A DNA stretch of 64,000 nt, taken from assembly GCF_002443255.2 (NCBI RefSeq), contig NW_019211454.1:6221440-6285439 (forward strand). The letters are read 5' to 3'. The stretch is from Varroa destructor (taxonomy: Eukaryota; Arthropoda; Arachnida; Mesostigmata; Varroidae). The notes beneath the pieces were generated by a model. That model was not told the origin of the DNA, did not search any database, and was given only the letters and a program-made list of their open reading frames with translations. The translations under genes and the position numbers were made by a program. Positions 39,818-52,882 of the stretch are shown here, piece by piece. Numbering within the stretch: position 1 is the first letter of the stretch; every line of letters begins with the position of its first letter.

Positions 39818-42800
39818 TTGCTAACGCCCTTGCATCCCTACGGCTGTTATACTGGGAGGCTTGACACTAGAAAAACTGAGTGGGTATCCGACCTTGAGGG
39901 ACATTCAGAGGATGGAAAGGTCGCAGCGGCAGCGCCAATGACAACGAAGCGGAAGCCTTTCGTTCCTCAGAAACCTTACTGGCAAGCGACGCAAGCGTGC
40001 AGTAACAACAACTGTCGCAACCCAAAGTGCGTAGCTACTACGTAACATCACGCTGTAGACAGGGCATCTGCTCAGTCTTTTTTCAACCTTCCGTTTCCTC
40101 TTAAAGGCTCTACTGCCCCTATAGAGGAAGGACTGCGCACCGATCGTGTGCACAGTTCTGTGGAGTATTATCCCCCCCCTCCCCCCCACCCTTAACCAAC
40201 GGCCCAGTTGAGCTCAGAGGCTCTACTCTAGAATCGTTCAGTCATCTTGTTTTAGCGAAGGCGATGATGACTTTGATTTTCGCGTTAAAAAAGGGCGTTA
40301 AAACAAAACTTAGTATTAACTGTTGAAGTCGCTGGCTACCCACAGCCGCAATAAAGTATCGTGGGTGTAAATATTAGCGTCAGATATGAGTTAGATGTGG
40401 TTTTCTATGGTTGGGACATGTGAGATGTAGGGAGGCTTTTTCGAGCTTCATACAGATATAGTGCGATACTAACTTTTTAAAATCTTACTGACCAAGAGAG
40501 GAAAATCAATAATTGATAAGAGGAGGGTTAGTAATAAAACACTGAAAATGCACCAAATTAATAACATATTTTAGCAAGTTTTAGCCATTACATCATCAAC
40601 TAGCTACAGCGTACTGAGGCTTTCCAGTGGACCCTTAAAATATCAGAACCGATACGGCTCTGCTTTCCCTAATGAGCAAATCTAAATTTGCAAGTTGTAG
40701 TGCCCTTCAGGTGTGACGTGGCGCCCACTTGTGAGTCTTGCTAATTATTCATAATTAATCGGTCCTCAACGCCAGCTTCATACCGAAATCGAGTTGTGTT
40801 CGTATCTGGGGCGCTTGAGGTACTCTGCAGAACAGCTTCAGAGATCACTAAAAATAAGAGTCTCACAAAAAGATACTGAAGACAAGAACCGGCAGGATGG
40901 TGGTAGTTCAGCGATAATAAAATGTTTCTCTTCGGCATCTTCCATTCAGACATGTCTATAACATTGCTCCGTCTCGTAGACAATATAGAAAAAATTAGCG
41001 ATGGCGGACATAAATTGGTCCTGTCTATTAGTCATAGTGTTATTAATTTTTGGTGTAGTACAATCTAGTCCATTTAGCAACGGTTGCTAAATGACAGTAT
41101 GAACTAGCAGCTATTGCTTCTAATTAGTAAAATTATAATTATTAGAAGAAGCGAAAGCGGACTGCTCATAAATTGTTCGAGGAATCCCATTAAACTAATA
41201 CGATATTTATCTTACGCGAGGTTAGTGGCTATATAACCACACTATGACGTTGACACCTAATCAGTATCAGCTTATGATAGTTCATACCCGTATTTTTCGC
41301 CAATGATATCAACGAAAAACTCTGTTTCTCTCGATAGAATTTCTCAATACGAATGTAGTTTTGCGGTTAACCAGGTACGTAAATTTCACAAAATTCAACC
41401 CATCGATTCGCTTTTTTTTCGCAGACATAGCATTGACTTGAATTCCATTTTTAGTTCATCTATGTACGCACATGAAAGCACATACTATCTCGCTAGTTAT
41501 ATGTAAACCTCTACCACATGAGCGCATCTAGGCCTTGCGTCTACCTTGTCTATTCCATTAGCACCGTCTTTTTTCGAAACGAAATCCCACGATTCAGAAC
41601 TATCTATCCATCAATCTCGATGAGGTTCCAGAATCTACAAATGGCTACGTTCTATTTGTTGGCAGACGGTCGATTTCGCCGTCTCGACGAAAGCTTCACC
41701 TGCTCAGGTACTCTCGTGGCAGCAGACGCTCCGCTTACTTCTCAAATATCAATGTATCGACATAAATTCTGTATAGAAGATTTTCGAAGAGGTAGCGCCC
41801 AGGCCTGGCCAAGCCCAGTGGTCCTGTAACCGCCTTCCTCTCTCTCTTTGTCCCTTACCCATCGATGGTTCTTCCATACTGGAGCTTCCCATAAATGAAT
41901 TGAGAGACACCTGTTAGCTGTTAAGATTTTCTTTCTCTTAAGGCGCTTTGGCCTAACATGTGATAATTTTCACACCACTGCCACGACCAATACACAACTG
42001 CATCATAGCAACAGCGCCAGTCCGTACGGACGGACGCAAATGTGCAGATCCATCGAACAGACAGATCAACAGAGAGAAAGGCGCCAGATACGAAGCATGC
42101 CAAGCTTCCGTACGTACTAACGTAGGTGGTAAGATAGAATTAACATGGTGTGTTTCGAGTGAAACTTTAATTGAACACTGGAACTGTCTCGGCACCGTTG
42201 ACGCTTCCAAGGATACAGACGGTTCGCTACGTGCATTCATCCATTGGCTCTCACCTCTATGGTAGAACTGATGGAGTCTGTGTATAAACTCTACTAACTG
42301 AATTGGTAGCGGCAGAATGTGCAACAAGTACATTGCTAGCAGGTCAAAAGCGTGTGGCAGGACAGCACGACAAGACAGGGCCGGCCTGGAAAGAACACCC
42401 CCGAAGGCCTCAACACCGAAAGGGATAGAGAGAGTGTAAGGAAAGCAGAATGAAAGCGAGACGATACAAAAGACCATTAATCTGAACTCCTTACACTACA
42501 TTTAACAGCGGAGGTTCTAGCAGAGAAAAGGGCAGCAGAGGTGGCAGCAGACGCAACTGAGGCAACCGAAGACGCGTTCTTCGTCGTTATGGTGGGTGCA
42601 GCAGATGCAGTCATCGCCCACTAAGGAACGCTCCGTCGACTTGCGAACTAAACACTGAAAGAAATTGCGATCAACATTTGTCGTCGACGCGCCCTCAATG
42701 CAGCACCTTTATGATTCAAGTGGACAAGAGAAAAAGCTCAATGGGCTGTAATCCCTCACACAAATGGCAAAGAATCCAAGACGTAGATAACAGAGGTGGT

Positions 42801-43000
42801 AACCAATAAATTGAATAAATCAAAGTAGAGAAAAATGCTCCGTTAATAAGGTAAAAGACACGGAATGATAAAGACGTAGCTTATGTATGTAAAATTGCAA
42901 TTCATCGTCAACATAAGGAATAATCTTTTATCTAAAAAAAACACATATTTCTACATCTGTATATGTTTTCTGCTGCGAAGCGTGCTAATGGCCAGGAGCT
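39818..43000. other. Upstream or first-intron DNA, no recognised gene
   Basis: No conserved coding sequence recognised. It holds a C-rich tract at 40172-40193, a minus-strand ORF with a hydrophobic stretch (40741-40983) and a 174-codon minus-strand ORF (41953-42477) overlapped by a plus-strand one; none matches a family I know. On the Dscam sense strand, TCAGTT at 39874-39879 resembles an arthropod initiator about 60 nt upstream of the candidate ATG. Confidence 0.6.
40172..40193. repeat. C-rich homopolymer-like tract
   Basis: Runs of eight and seven C separated by single T or A bases. Confidence 0.85.
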
Positions 43001-44330
43001 GAATATCGGCTCATCCTTCCGAGCCTATTATATATCAGTGTTCGCCACCTAACACCCCAGCTGACCAGTAAATGTCACGTTTCATTATTATTTCATTACC
43101 TCCCTTTGTACAGATGTCATCCTTTTCTGCACACCCTATCTGTATAGAACTGCATAACCTTCCAAGCACTCTGTTTTATACGGGATAGAGCTAGATAGCT
43201 CGTAGTAGCAGCCTTTCAGTTATCATTTCAGCAACAGCTTTACTGTAGCAGATAGATATTTGGCCTTAGAAGTTCGATCACCTCGCTCAATGCGAGAATC
43301 ACATATATGGATGATTTGTGCTTACAACTGTGGAGACCAAAACTCGTTGCGTAGGCCAAATCCGCCCTGCAAGGCGCCGAGTCTTCGTAAACGGAACCTT
43401 AAAGAAGACCTTTAAGATTCTCTGTTTGAATTAAGCCGATAAAACTGCAAAAAAAGAAACAGCACGTAGACAGTAGGACAAATTTCTTTCCTCTCTCGCC
43501 CCGCCGTATTACAGAGGTAATAGGAAACACACCCGACCCTAAGCCTGTTACTATAATAAGGACAAACAGGATCCTAGTGAGGACGCACAAGGAAGCATGA
43601 GCGCGGGCAGATATGCCTACTCACTCGAACGTTGGAAGAAACGCAAAACGAGGACTCAAAGAACGAGAAGGACGTTTGTACGTCTAGAGAAGACACCCAG
43701 AGTAGCAGCCAACGAGGAAGAAGTTAGAAGGCAGAGAGAGAAAGGGGGCACTGCCAAAGTGCTCTTAGAAGACAGTCACCGATACGCAGGAGTCGAAAGA
43801 CAACTAACTGGTCGCAATAGTAAAGGGAGACGTCGACCGCGCAAGTTCCCTACTGCTTTTACCCTAACACCACCCAGGTTGTCGTCTTTTCGCCATCGCC
43901 AATTCGCTGTTCTGTTCGCAGACGTAGGATACAGTGCCTGCTCGTCTCGGGAAAAAGACGAGTAGAAGGGAAGGGAGATTTAATTAGATGGAAATTAGCC
44001 CTCGATTACAGACCGCAATAGTTTGGGCTTGGGAATTGAGGCGGCAGAAGATAAGACAAAGAGTGAAATACAAAGCGAGGTTTCTACACTCACTTGTTAA
44101 CATAGACCCTTATGTACATGAAGACATGATGGCGGCGACACCTTCTAGGTATTCGCAGGAGTAGCCTCTACAGAAAGCAGGGAGTAAAGCGCGTTTTCAC
44201 ATAAGCAAGATGGGCTCTGTCACTTGTCGGTTCTATTCAAGAGAATTGCTCATCAAGAATAGGTAGCGGATCTATGATCGGGGCTAAGCAATTACTATAC
44301 AAAGAGTGAAAGTGATAAAGAACAATGGAG

Positions 44331-44358
44331 AAATAGATCAACTGGCATTGATCTATTT
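44331..44358. repeat. Perfect 11-bp inverted repeat with 6-nt loop
   Basis: Arms AAATAGATCAA and TTGATCTATTT are exact reverse complements around CTGGCA. Confidence 0.75.
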
Positions 44359-44369
44359 GTGGCAGAGGA

Positions 44370-44385
44370 GTGCACCCGGGTGCAC
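44370..44385. repeat. 16-bp perfect palindrome
   Basis: GTGCACCCGGGTGCAC equals its own reverse complement and lies 11 bp after the inverted repeat at 44331-44358. It could be a binding site for a dimeric factor. Confidence 0.7.
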
Positions 44386-44810
44386 GGAGCTGGTATGATA
44401 ACTCTGGTAAGGTACACCGCACAGAAGGTGATGTACAGGACGTTATGTGGCTGAAGATCAAATCTGGTTTCCCGGTTATCTAGTGTGTAAATAAAAGTAT
44501 ACATTTCGCGCATAGTCTGATTCGTCAATTTCTTTTCGTCGATGGTGTATATTTTAGCTGAAATACACAAAATAGAAACGATATTGTTGAGAAATGAACC
44601 ACATAACTGCTACTGCATCCAGCTGCCGGCATATTGACCGCCTATATTAACATATAATTAGTGTTCTATATATTTCTATAAATGACGCTATGAATGTGCT
44701 TCTTCAAAAAGTCAGTTCGTGTTGCTCTGTAGCAGCAACTCCCTATACCGAGAGTCGTACAACTCCATCTCGTACCTCATACATAAACAATTACACGCTG
44801 CGTTATGGGT

Positions 44811-44843
44811 TTATATATATGTATGTAATATATATATATATAT
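44811..44843. repeat. TA-rich microsatellite
   Basis: Interrupted TA/TG dinucleotide run. Confidence 0.85.
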
Positions 44844-46852
44844 TGTATGCATGGACATACATACTACTTTAATATAAAATGTGCCAAAGTCGTGCACTAA
44901 AAAATTATATACGTATAGCAATAACGTGATTAATGTATTACATCGGTGACATACACAGTGCCATAAGCGTCAAACAAAAACGAACGTCTCGTTTTTCCAG
45001 ATTGCGCCTGCAGATTCCGTCTTCTATTCTGGTTCGTTCAAACCAGAATGGCTGGCAGAATGGGCGAGCCCTCTTTGGGTTTTTCCGAGGAAGAATTTTC
45101 GATTGAACAACAGTAGTAGCGATCGATGGACAATGACAGAATAGGGTGCCGTCTAAATCCAGAAACCCAGCCACGTATTCGGTGCCGCTGTTTGTACCGT
45201 TGCATAAGTTGGTCCTTCTGAATCATCGAATAAATACATATCATTGGCGCTCTCTTGACACTACCCGCCATTCGATATATGACCGTCAAAGGAGTTCGCC
45301 TTGCTGCTGGCTTATACATACATACAGTATTCATTGAACGAAGCTGTCTGTGTCCTCCAAAATGTCCTGGACGTCATCCCACTGACAAAAATAGTGGAGA
45401 AGACCGACGTTGCAGCACGCTAACACTATACATTACAGTACAACTGTCCACGTTCTCAGTTCTCAAGTTCGAACAGAGATCGCTGCATATACCCACGTGA
45501 AAGTGCCTAATATGCGCCAAAGCTTAAACAGCCAACATTATTCGTCTGGTAAAGATCAACGGATATGTATGCGTTTCCCCTTTGGTCGGCCTACCGTAAG
45601 GCGCATACCGTAAGTATATCACAAAGGCCACAGTTTTTTACGATCCCATAGCGAGCTCATCTTCTTGGTAAAGCGGTAACTAACTTGCGCTACTGCTGTT
45701 ATCGTCAGTAGCACTATTTTTGTCTGCACAATTATGGGTTCTATCTGTCAGATTCCGCGGGGGACAATCTACCCCGGCAGCAGCAGTTCTGGGAGATCGA
45801 ACGTTACACTGGGCTCCCAGAGTCTCCCAAAAATCTGACCGCTTCAACCCGCTAGGTGGCCTTGCTTGAGCTCTGGCTGGCCCGGTCTATGTTACGTGTT
45901 TGAGTGTCATCTGTCACTCACTTGTACACGCTCTATTTGAGTCCTTCGTTCGATCTTGTATCCTGACACACTCAGATTATCGCCTGTACTTCCTGCACTG
46001 GAACGAGCGTTGCCGAAGGCGGCTGTGGCCAGACGCTTGGGGCTGTTGAAGCCCGTGTTGTGTCAGTGTCGGATGAGCGTTAAGGCTGGGTCGGCTGGCA
46101 ACTGGCAAAACCCTAAACCCGAGGCAGCTGAAAACAATTGCCTAGAGATAAGCGGAAAGGTCAAGAAAGCGCGAACCACCATTAGCGCCTAGCAGAGTGT
46201 GCGTGGGATGTAACAAGGCCTCTCCATCATGCATCCTTTCGGAACTGGGCGAAGCATAATATGGTGTTGGGCTTAAGAGTTAAAGCAACGGTTGATGCCC
46301 CTAGCTACGAATATTGACGTATGTACAAACGGTTCGCTGGCATGCTGATCAATGATTTCCGAATTATCGTGACGAGCAGCAAACAACCTCTCATGGGAAG
46401 AAGAGCACATTTTCCGACAGATGGAAGCGGATGGGATAAGGGTGCTTCTGAGCTTTAACCACATTACAGACATACCAACGTACACGCGTATATACGCATA
46501 TATGTCACATATACAACGACGACAAACACAAGCCCGAAAAATGGTCTCTTTTAGAAGACACGTTATTTTGAAAATGTCTGGTTAAATAGAGTCGTCAGCT
46601 CGATTGGATTGGATTTCCTTTAAGGAAAGGAGTTCAAAATGGTTGGAAAATAGACGATCGTCATATGACAGCTTTTTGACTTACTAAAGTGTTTCTAACT
46701 TTTGAACTATTAATAATATGAGAATATAATGTACGCTTATTGCAAGCTTCACTCTACCCTCAACCGTTCGTTTGCGATGCTACAGATGTAATTAGAAGAT
46801 TAAGTTCCCAGGCCTTTGATTATGAAAAGTCTTAGTCACGGTCATTTTTGAT

Positions 46853-46915
46853 AGTGACGCTTAGATTCGAAGCGTTTAGAAAAGTTAGTCGAAGTGACTT
46901 CTCTAAACGATCACT
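46853..46915. repeat. Nested inverted repeats forming a three-way-junction-like fold
   Basis: An outer pair AGTGA/TCACT encloses two hairpins in a row: CGCTT/AAGCG, and a longer imperfect stem with TTTAGA against TCTAAA and AAGT against ACTT. No known RNA family is recognised. Confidence 0.5.
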
Positions 46916-49744
46916 GAGTGCTAATTTTCTCAATTTTTTGAAATAATTCCGAGTGTACACTCACAATGGGCTATAATTATCACCATAGTAAAACATCTAG
47001 TAATACCCTCGAATGCTTTTCAGTGCCTCTCTATCCACTATCAAATTGTCACCACACGAACCCCGAATTTACCCGGTACTTGACTAAATATTTTGACCTC
47101 TTGATACTTATTCGACATAACAAGTCGCGCATGATCAAGGAGATTTCTTCATGCTTTTCTTTAGCAAGGCTATGAGATTTCGAAAGTTTTACTAGTTCAT
47201 ACAATACTGTCTTGAAAAGTTGCGGTTAGGTAATATACAAATACCTGTAACCTAGAATCTTCAGGTAATCGCTTTTCGTTCATTCTTTTATAGTACAGAG
47301 TTAGCTTTCATAATCAGGCTTGTTTTGAGTTGTGTGTTGCGGTCAGCCGGAATGCGACGATACCCAAATGCATTACGTTTGGAAGACAATGATTTCAATA
47401 AGTTCTCGCATCTAACTTATTATCCACTTGGAACGTTGCGAGCTACAGGCTCCTAAAGCGGGGCACAGCTATGAGTTCCGGATCAGCGAAAACAGTGCTA
47501 TGCAGAGAGCTCCTTCACCCTTGGCTAGCTTTCTACGTAATAGCCGGCTCCATGATGTAACCAAGCACAGTTGTATCAAAATTTTGCTGTTTACCTTTCG
47601 ACTGAACGGAAGCTGGGCGTCAACAAGCAGGCGCCTCATGATGATTATATAAGAATTGTTTTTTCCGTGATTTCTGCTATGTGAAGTTAGCCGGCGAGCC
47701 AAATAACTGGAAAACGTTGGTACTTTGTCTGCGGTCACAGCATCTCTAGACCTTACGGACGGTACAGCAACGATCAGAGACAAAATTGCTTTTTTATGCA
47801 TTGTGACCTTTCTGTTGTCCCTGACAAATTGTAAACTTCGAGTGCGCGAGTGATCAGTATGAGACAGTCTGGTGGTTTTGACCATCCACGATGCATTTTA
47901 ACATATTTTAGTCTGGTTCACAAACATTTTAAAGATTCAAAAACGGCTCATCTGAAACTAGAACATATAAACCGCGGGTTCCCGGAACTTGAGCAAGCCC
48001 TGGGTTCAATGTTTATATTTTCACTCCGTACGCAAAAATCTATTTTTAAAGCCGACATGATTTAACTAAGCGATTACTGCTTGATTACAACTCTTCGTTA
48101 GAGGGGATTAACGACGTAAAAAAGATTTCATCGGTAAATTCAATAACAACGTCTTTATTATTGTTGGGTATTCGAAAAAAATAACTTGAAATTATTAGTA
48201 TAGAAAAACTAGCCAGTTCGTCAAACAACATTAACTATTCGTCAACCAAAAAAGTATCCGTTTTATTCATCATAGTGATAACCGTGAAGGCTTATGTCAG
48301 CCAAAGGTTCCTATGAGCTAAAAAGAACATCTTCAAGACTGACTAGAAAATATTGCCTTGATGTTTGTAGACGTACAATTCAGATAGATCCGATCCTCCG
48401 TTTAGGTAGAGCTTGTTCGCGTCCGTTTCGTCTAAACCGCTCGTATGCCCATACCCCAGCGTATTATACATGCCTCAAGCTATCTCATCGACCGAGTAAC
48501 GTCAATACAGTGTGGCCGTCGCGACCATCGTTTCAATAACCAGCGGAGCAAACTCGAGCAAAAAATCGATTTCGTCAGATCGGATACTCTCTTTCTCTCT
48601 CTGTGTATAGGTTCGTTTCGAAGGAGTCGAACCAAGCTCCGAAGGAGTCGATAGACACGCCAAATATTGCCCGACGCTATGGCTTCCGCTAGCCACAGAC
48701 GAATGGGCGGTTGTGCATGTATCAAGAATAATACGTTATCTTATCTCCATGCTTACGTCCTCTTTCGCGCGCGCCCTTGTTCGCTGTTCCCCTCTGTGGT
48801 CTTTCTACCTACGTTTATCTTCTCGGTGGTGCCGTAATGGGCTATTCGTTTTCATTTCTTATATCCTTCTTTAGCTTATTCTTGGGGACTGACGCAGTGG
48901 AGAAATTCAGATGAAAAGATCTGATAGACAAAGCATTCCCCGTAGACGTCTGTCAGATCGACTTGCTTGGTATGTCCCTGCTTCCTTGACTGTCGGTGAA
49001 TATTAGTGTGACTATGTATGTGCGGTCCTTTCCCGTTAGGCAGTGGTGCTCAGTGTGATGTTCAACTCACTCTATCTTTAAACCCACTCTAGCACCCATT
49101 GGCGGTAGCCGGCTGGCAATGCTGGTCGATTGTAGCAAGGGCAACTATCTGCGGATCGTCGTGAAGGCCTCTCATCCGATCCCCTGTGGAGGTGGTGGGG
49201 AAATCTGATCGCAGACCGTGGGGTGAGTGTCTTAATGAACTGGCCGCTCTTAGCAAGACAAAGGGTAATGAGCGGCCAATTCCCTTTACACTTTGCCACT
49301 ATGTAGCAATACGCTTCGAAAAGAGGATTTTTCTATCCATCTTTTTATTTAGAGATCTGTCGGTGTGATGTCGTTCTTGAGGTTCGGTTGAGATCTGTTT
49401 ACCTCTAAGTTTTTGAATCGCCTCCATCATCATAAATGGGCTCTATGGACCTTTTTTTTGATTTATTTTGGAATCCGATCAAATAATCGAAGTGATCCAG
49501 TTTACCTACATGCATCAGTACATTAGGATCAACGCCGTTAGCTTGTTTCCTCTTGAGAATTAATTTTTATCCCATGCTGCTTAACGCACAAAACCAATAG
49601 ACTGAACATTGCGGTCAAACAGGTTATGCTAAATAACAAAGACAACTTCCATAATAAAAACTGCGTTCAAAAACTATTGAAAAGTACCATTTATCGAGAC
49701 GCAGTTCCGTTGTCGCCAATGATACTTTCCAACATCCGGCAAAG

Positions 49745-49799
49745 GCAGTTCATGACCGTGGTTTTTACTGAACAAGTAATTACCACGGTCATAAACTGC
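49745..49799. repeat. 55-nt near-perfect hairpin (candidate small RNA precursor or fold-back element)
   Basis: The 25-nt arms pair as GCAGTT/AACTGC, one C-A mismatch, ATGACCGTGGT/ACCACGGTCAT (11 bp perfect), a TT-TT internal loop and TTACT/AGTAA, closing on a 5-nt GAACA loop. This is far beyond chance for a single locus. I do not recognise a known microRNA in either arm. The loop is short for a typical Drosha/Dicer substrate, so a small palindromic element is an alternative. Confidence 0.75.
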
Positions 49800-49900
49800 G
49801 CGAGCATGATAATAGTTGTCTGCGCCAAATGTCATCACAGCTATATTATTTGCGTTGGATATAGAACCTAGAGTCTATCTCCTATACATAAGTTTTAGCG

Positions 49901-49920
49901 TCTCTCTCTCTCTCTCTCTC
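49901..49920. repeat. TC microsatellite, 10 units
   Basis: Uninterrupted (TC)10. Confidence 0.95.
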
Positions 49921-52861
49921 CCGCCCTGGAGCATCTTGTCCTTTTCCTAGGTATCCCTGCAGCCACTGCTTTCTATTGCCATCCTTAATGTTGTCCTTCG
50001 TCACTTCGCCGTCCATCGCGGAATCCCTTGACATCAGCCCCACTACTCCCTGTATCGTTAGTGTGTCATCGTCATCCACAATCGCCCGGGTCCTTATTTT
50101 TCCTGCTCCAACCTCTCGATAAGTTTGTACCCTTGTTGCGCTTTTATGCAGTGCCATTGCTCGCCTGCCTCGCGATGGCCCCCGTATTGATGGTGTTCTA
50201 TTGGGCACAATAAATGATCGTTCCCCCTTTTGTGGACATGCTTGTCCTGCCCATTCGACGGCCGCTTATGTCTGTGTGTAGGTGGGAAAGAAAAAGAAAA
50301 CGAGTAACCATCATCAAAACAAGGCAAGCCTATCGACGTTCGGGCTAACGACATCACGATTTGGATATAGCGACAGGACACTAGCATAAACCAACGCTTG
50401 TTGCCCATCCGATGTTCGCCAACGTTCGTTCCGTATTTGCTTCCGGAGCAGAGCAAAGACGATGGCGTAATTTGGGGATACTAAAGCGGAAGCGGGTGCA
50501 CATATGCATCAAGACTGCGGAGGGAGAAACTGGTAACAAATAGACATGCAGATAGGCACGCGTAGGAAAACTTGCAGCGGAAAACAAAGGAAAATCGAAA
50601 TTTCCACCAGTACGCGCTAAAGATTCAGAAAGTTAGCGCGAACGGTTAATACGTTTGCTAGCTGTCAATAACAATATGCGCATGTCGAATGAGCCGAGTA
50701 TAATGTTAAGTTGCTACACAAAGGACGACGAATTACTACGGATCGTCTGACATGTTAGAGATGGCACCAACGTCAGCAGTGTTCCGACCTGAGTAAACAA
50801 ATAGTGGATAGACATCTTACATGTGAAAGGCAGTCATTATTCCGTATGCGACAAACGCGACATATCTGTCGCGTAACATCGGGCCTATGACATAGGGAAA
50901 ATAGTTTATCTATTGCGGGATTTAACCACCTGTGCATATATGTACATACATGCTCAATTTGCGGCTTGCTTATTTGTCGTAGAAACTAGAAAAAGTTTTA
51001 AGTCTCTAGATGCGACGCCGATGGACGTCGAGAGGCGACAGAATCCCACTCAGAAAGACGTCTTCAAAAAATCAGTAGAAATTTCTTTTCGGAAAAAGCA
51101 TAGTGTTATCCTGTCTCGTCTCCCTAAAAATAATGTACGTTTTTCTTATCATCGTCAGTCCCTATGTAGCTCATGTTGAGAGCAGCGAAATAACCGGTTC
51201 CGTCTTTCCGGATAAGCATAACCTTCGGCTCTTTTGCTTATTACCTTTGATCTATTGATTTATCCAAACTTATTGATGGAATAGCAGACTAGCGTGCTGC
51301 CCATAGGCCAAGCCGGCTCTTTGATTCAGCTGGGTCTTGAACGAGGCCCTTGTCTTTAGACAGACGTGTTCGTTTATCTGAAATATAGGCGGTAGTGAGT
51401 ACCTGCGTATGATCCTGCGTAGGTCTGCAAGTTGACGCGGCATGTGTCGGCCGTACCCTATGTACCGGATCTGTTTAGACCCTAACCTTTCTTGGTAGGC
51501 ATTGTCCACTGTCTAAATCAGTGATCGATAAGCGGAGAACAGTCGAAAGAGTGTTTTCAAGTTGATCGCGTCGCTTCGCCATGCTATTCCTGTTACCTGT
51601 TGATGGCTTCGTTTGGATGAAACTAGTGCATCGTTGGGTACACATACAATCTGTCTGCATAAACCGCTTGTAAAGGCGGCTACTTAGTTGTTCCATTTGC
51701 GACGAGGATCTTATTCGAAGCCAATGGGAGGCCCACAAGACTGGGTGTTTTCCCATCGGGCCAATCTGCAAACTAAGAATTGGTCCCTTGAGTGATATTG
51801 ATCTGTCTGTTTCTTGTACCATTTTGAAATGTCCACGTATGCGGCAGGGTATTAGCACGCCGGTAAAGGTGCGACGATCAAGCAGCTATGCTTGCTGACT
51901 TCTTCTTCCTTAGTTCAACCTCATCAATAAATGGGTATGCCACCTCTGCTGTTCTACAAATAATATCTCGTCGTTTTTCTAGTTCCAAAGAAAAGGCTTC
52001 TTTTGAAAATGGTAGAAGTTGTCGTTTTCTATTCATCTCGCAGGAAATGACCGTAACTAGAAATAGAAAAATGGAAATTAATTTGTATAAATCCTTTATA
52101 TTGCAATGAGTTGATTATTCAATCTATAATCAGCAAACACGTTCGCAAAGGCCAACAATGTTATACATGCGAATAAAAAGACGAAATCAAGACAGATGTC
52201 TAGTTTCTGCGTACCTTGACGTATACGTTCAAGTGATAGTCGTGTGAGTATACTGTATAAGATGTTATTTAATTTCTAGCAACTTAGTTAAGATTACCTG
52301 TAATCCAATAATTAAGTAAAATCGATAAAGCTTGGAACCGATTTCGATGCATGAAAATGTGGGTCTCCCACTTAATGTACTCAATGTGCCACGCAGCGTA
52401 CTATACGATCTGTACAATTAAAATGATGACCTCATTGATTATCCTGTATATATATCTGAAGTGATGATACGCTTTGTTTTATCAGAACCCGTCCACAAAT
52501 AGTTATTGGTTATCATAACGTTGACATGCATCAACGAATCCGACGGACCAAGCATGCAGGATTTTCCCTCTGCAATTGTACACCAAATCGACCTATAATA
52601 GACCCACTAAGCGCTTTATTCGGTAATACAAAATAGCCCGAAATGTTCCAATTTAAAATTCTTGGCATTGTTTTAAAAAAAAATCAAACATAGCTAATTG
52701 AAATGGCAGCATCATCTCTTAGAATTTTTACATCAAATTTCGTACGACGATTTTATCAAGTTATATACTGTGGATGCACTTCCGACACTTAGGCAAAACA
52801 AAAATTAATCTAGAAATCGTCATTACTTTGGTCGCTGATTTTTGTTTTCGTCTGAATCACC

Positions 52862-52882
52862 TATATATATATATATATATAT
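52862..52882. repeat. TA microsatellite
   Basis: Uninterrupted TA dinucleotides. Confidence 0.95.

Larger units (their letters stand above)
43001..49744. other. Non-genic DNA with inverted repeats, no recognised gene
   Basis: A purine-rich plus-strand stretch at about 43.6-44.1 kb encodes a 122-codon Arg/Lys-rich ORF (43597-43965) without a known domain. The rest is short overlapping ORFs, a TA microsatellite near 44811-44843 and the inverted repeats listed separately. Confidence 0.6.

Noticed and set aside
40741..40983. Alternative hydrophobic N-terminal ORF (LQYLFVRLLFLVISEA).
   Set aside because: The long N-terminal region and poor phase-1 donor (A|GTACCT) make it weaker than the 39.7-kb candidate.
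41953..42477. 174-codon minus-strand ORF with a hydrophobic start.
   Set aside because: No recognisable domain, overlapped by an opposite-strand ORF, and no suitable phase-1 donor for Dscam.
43597..43965. Arg/Lys-rich 122-codon plus-strand ORF.
   Set aside because: Its composition follows the purine-rich DNA; no domain, and no support for expression.
51270..51858. Two overlapping minus-strand ORFs suggestive of a decayed retroelement.
   Set aside because: No reverse transcriptase, protease or integrase motif visible and no flanking repeats found.
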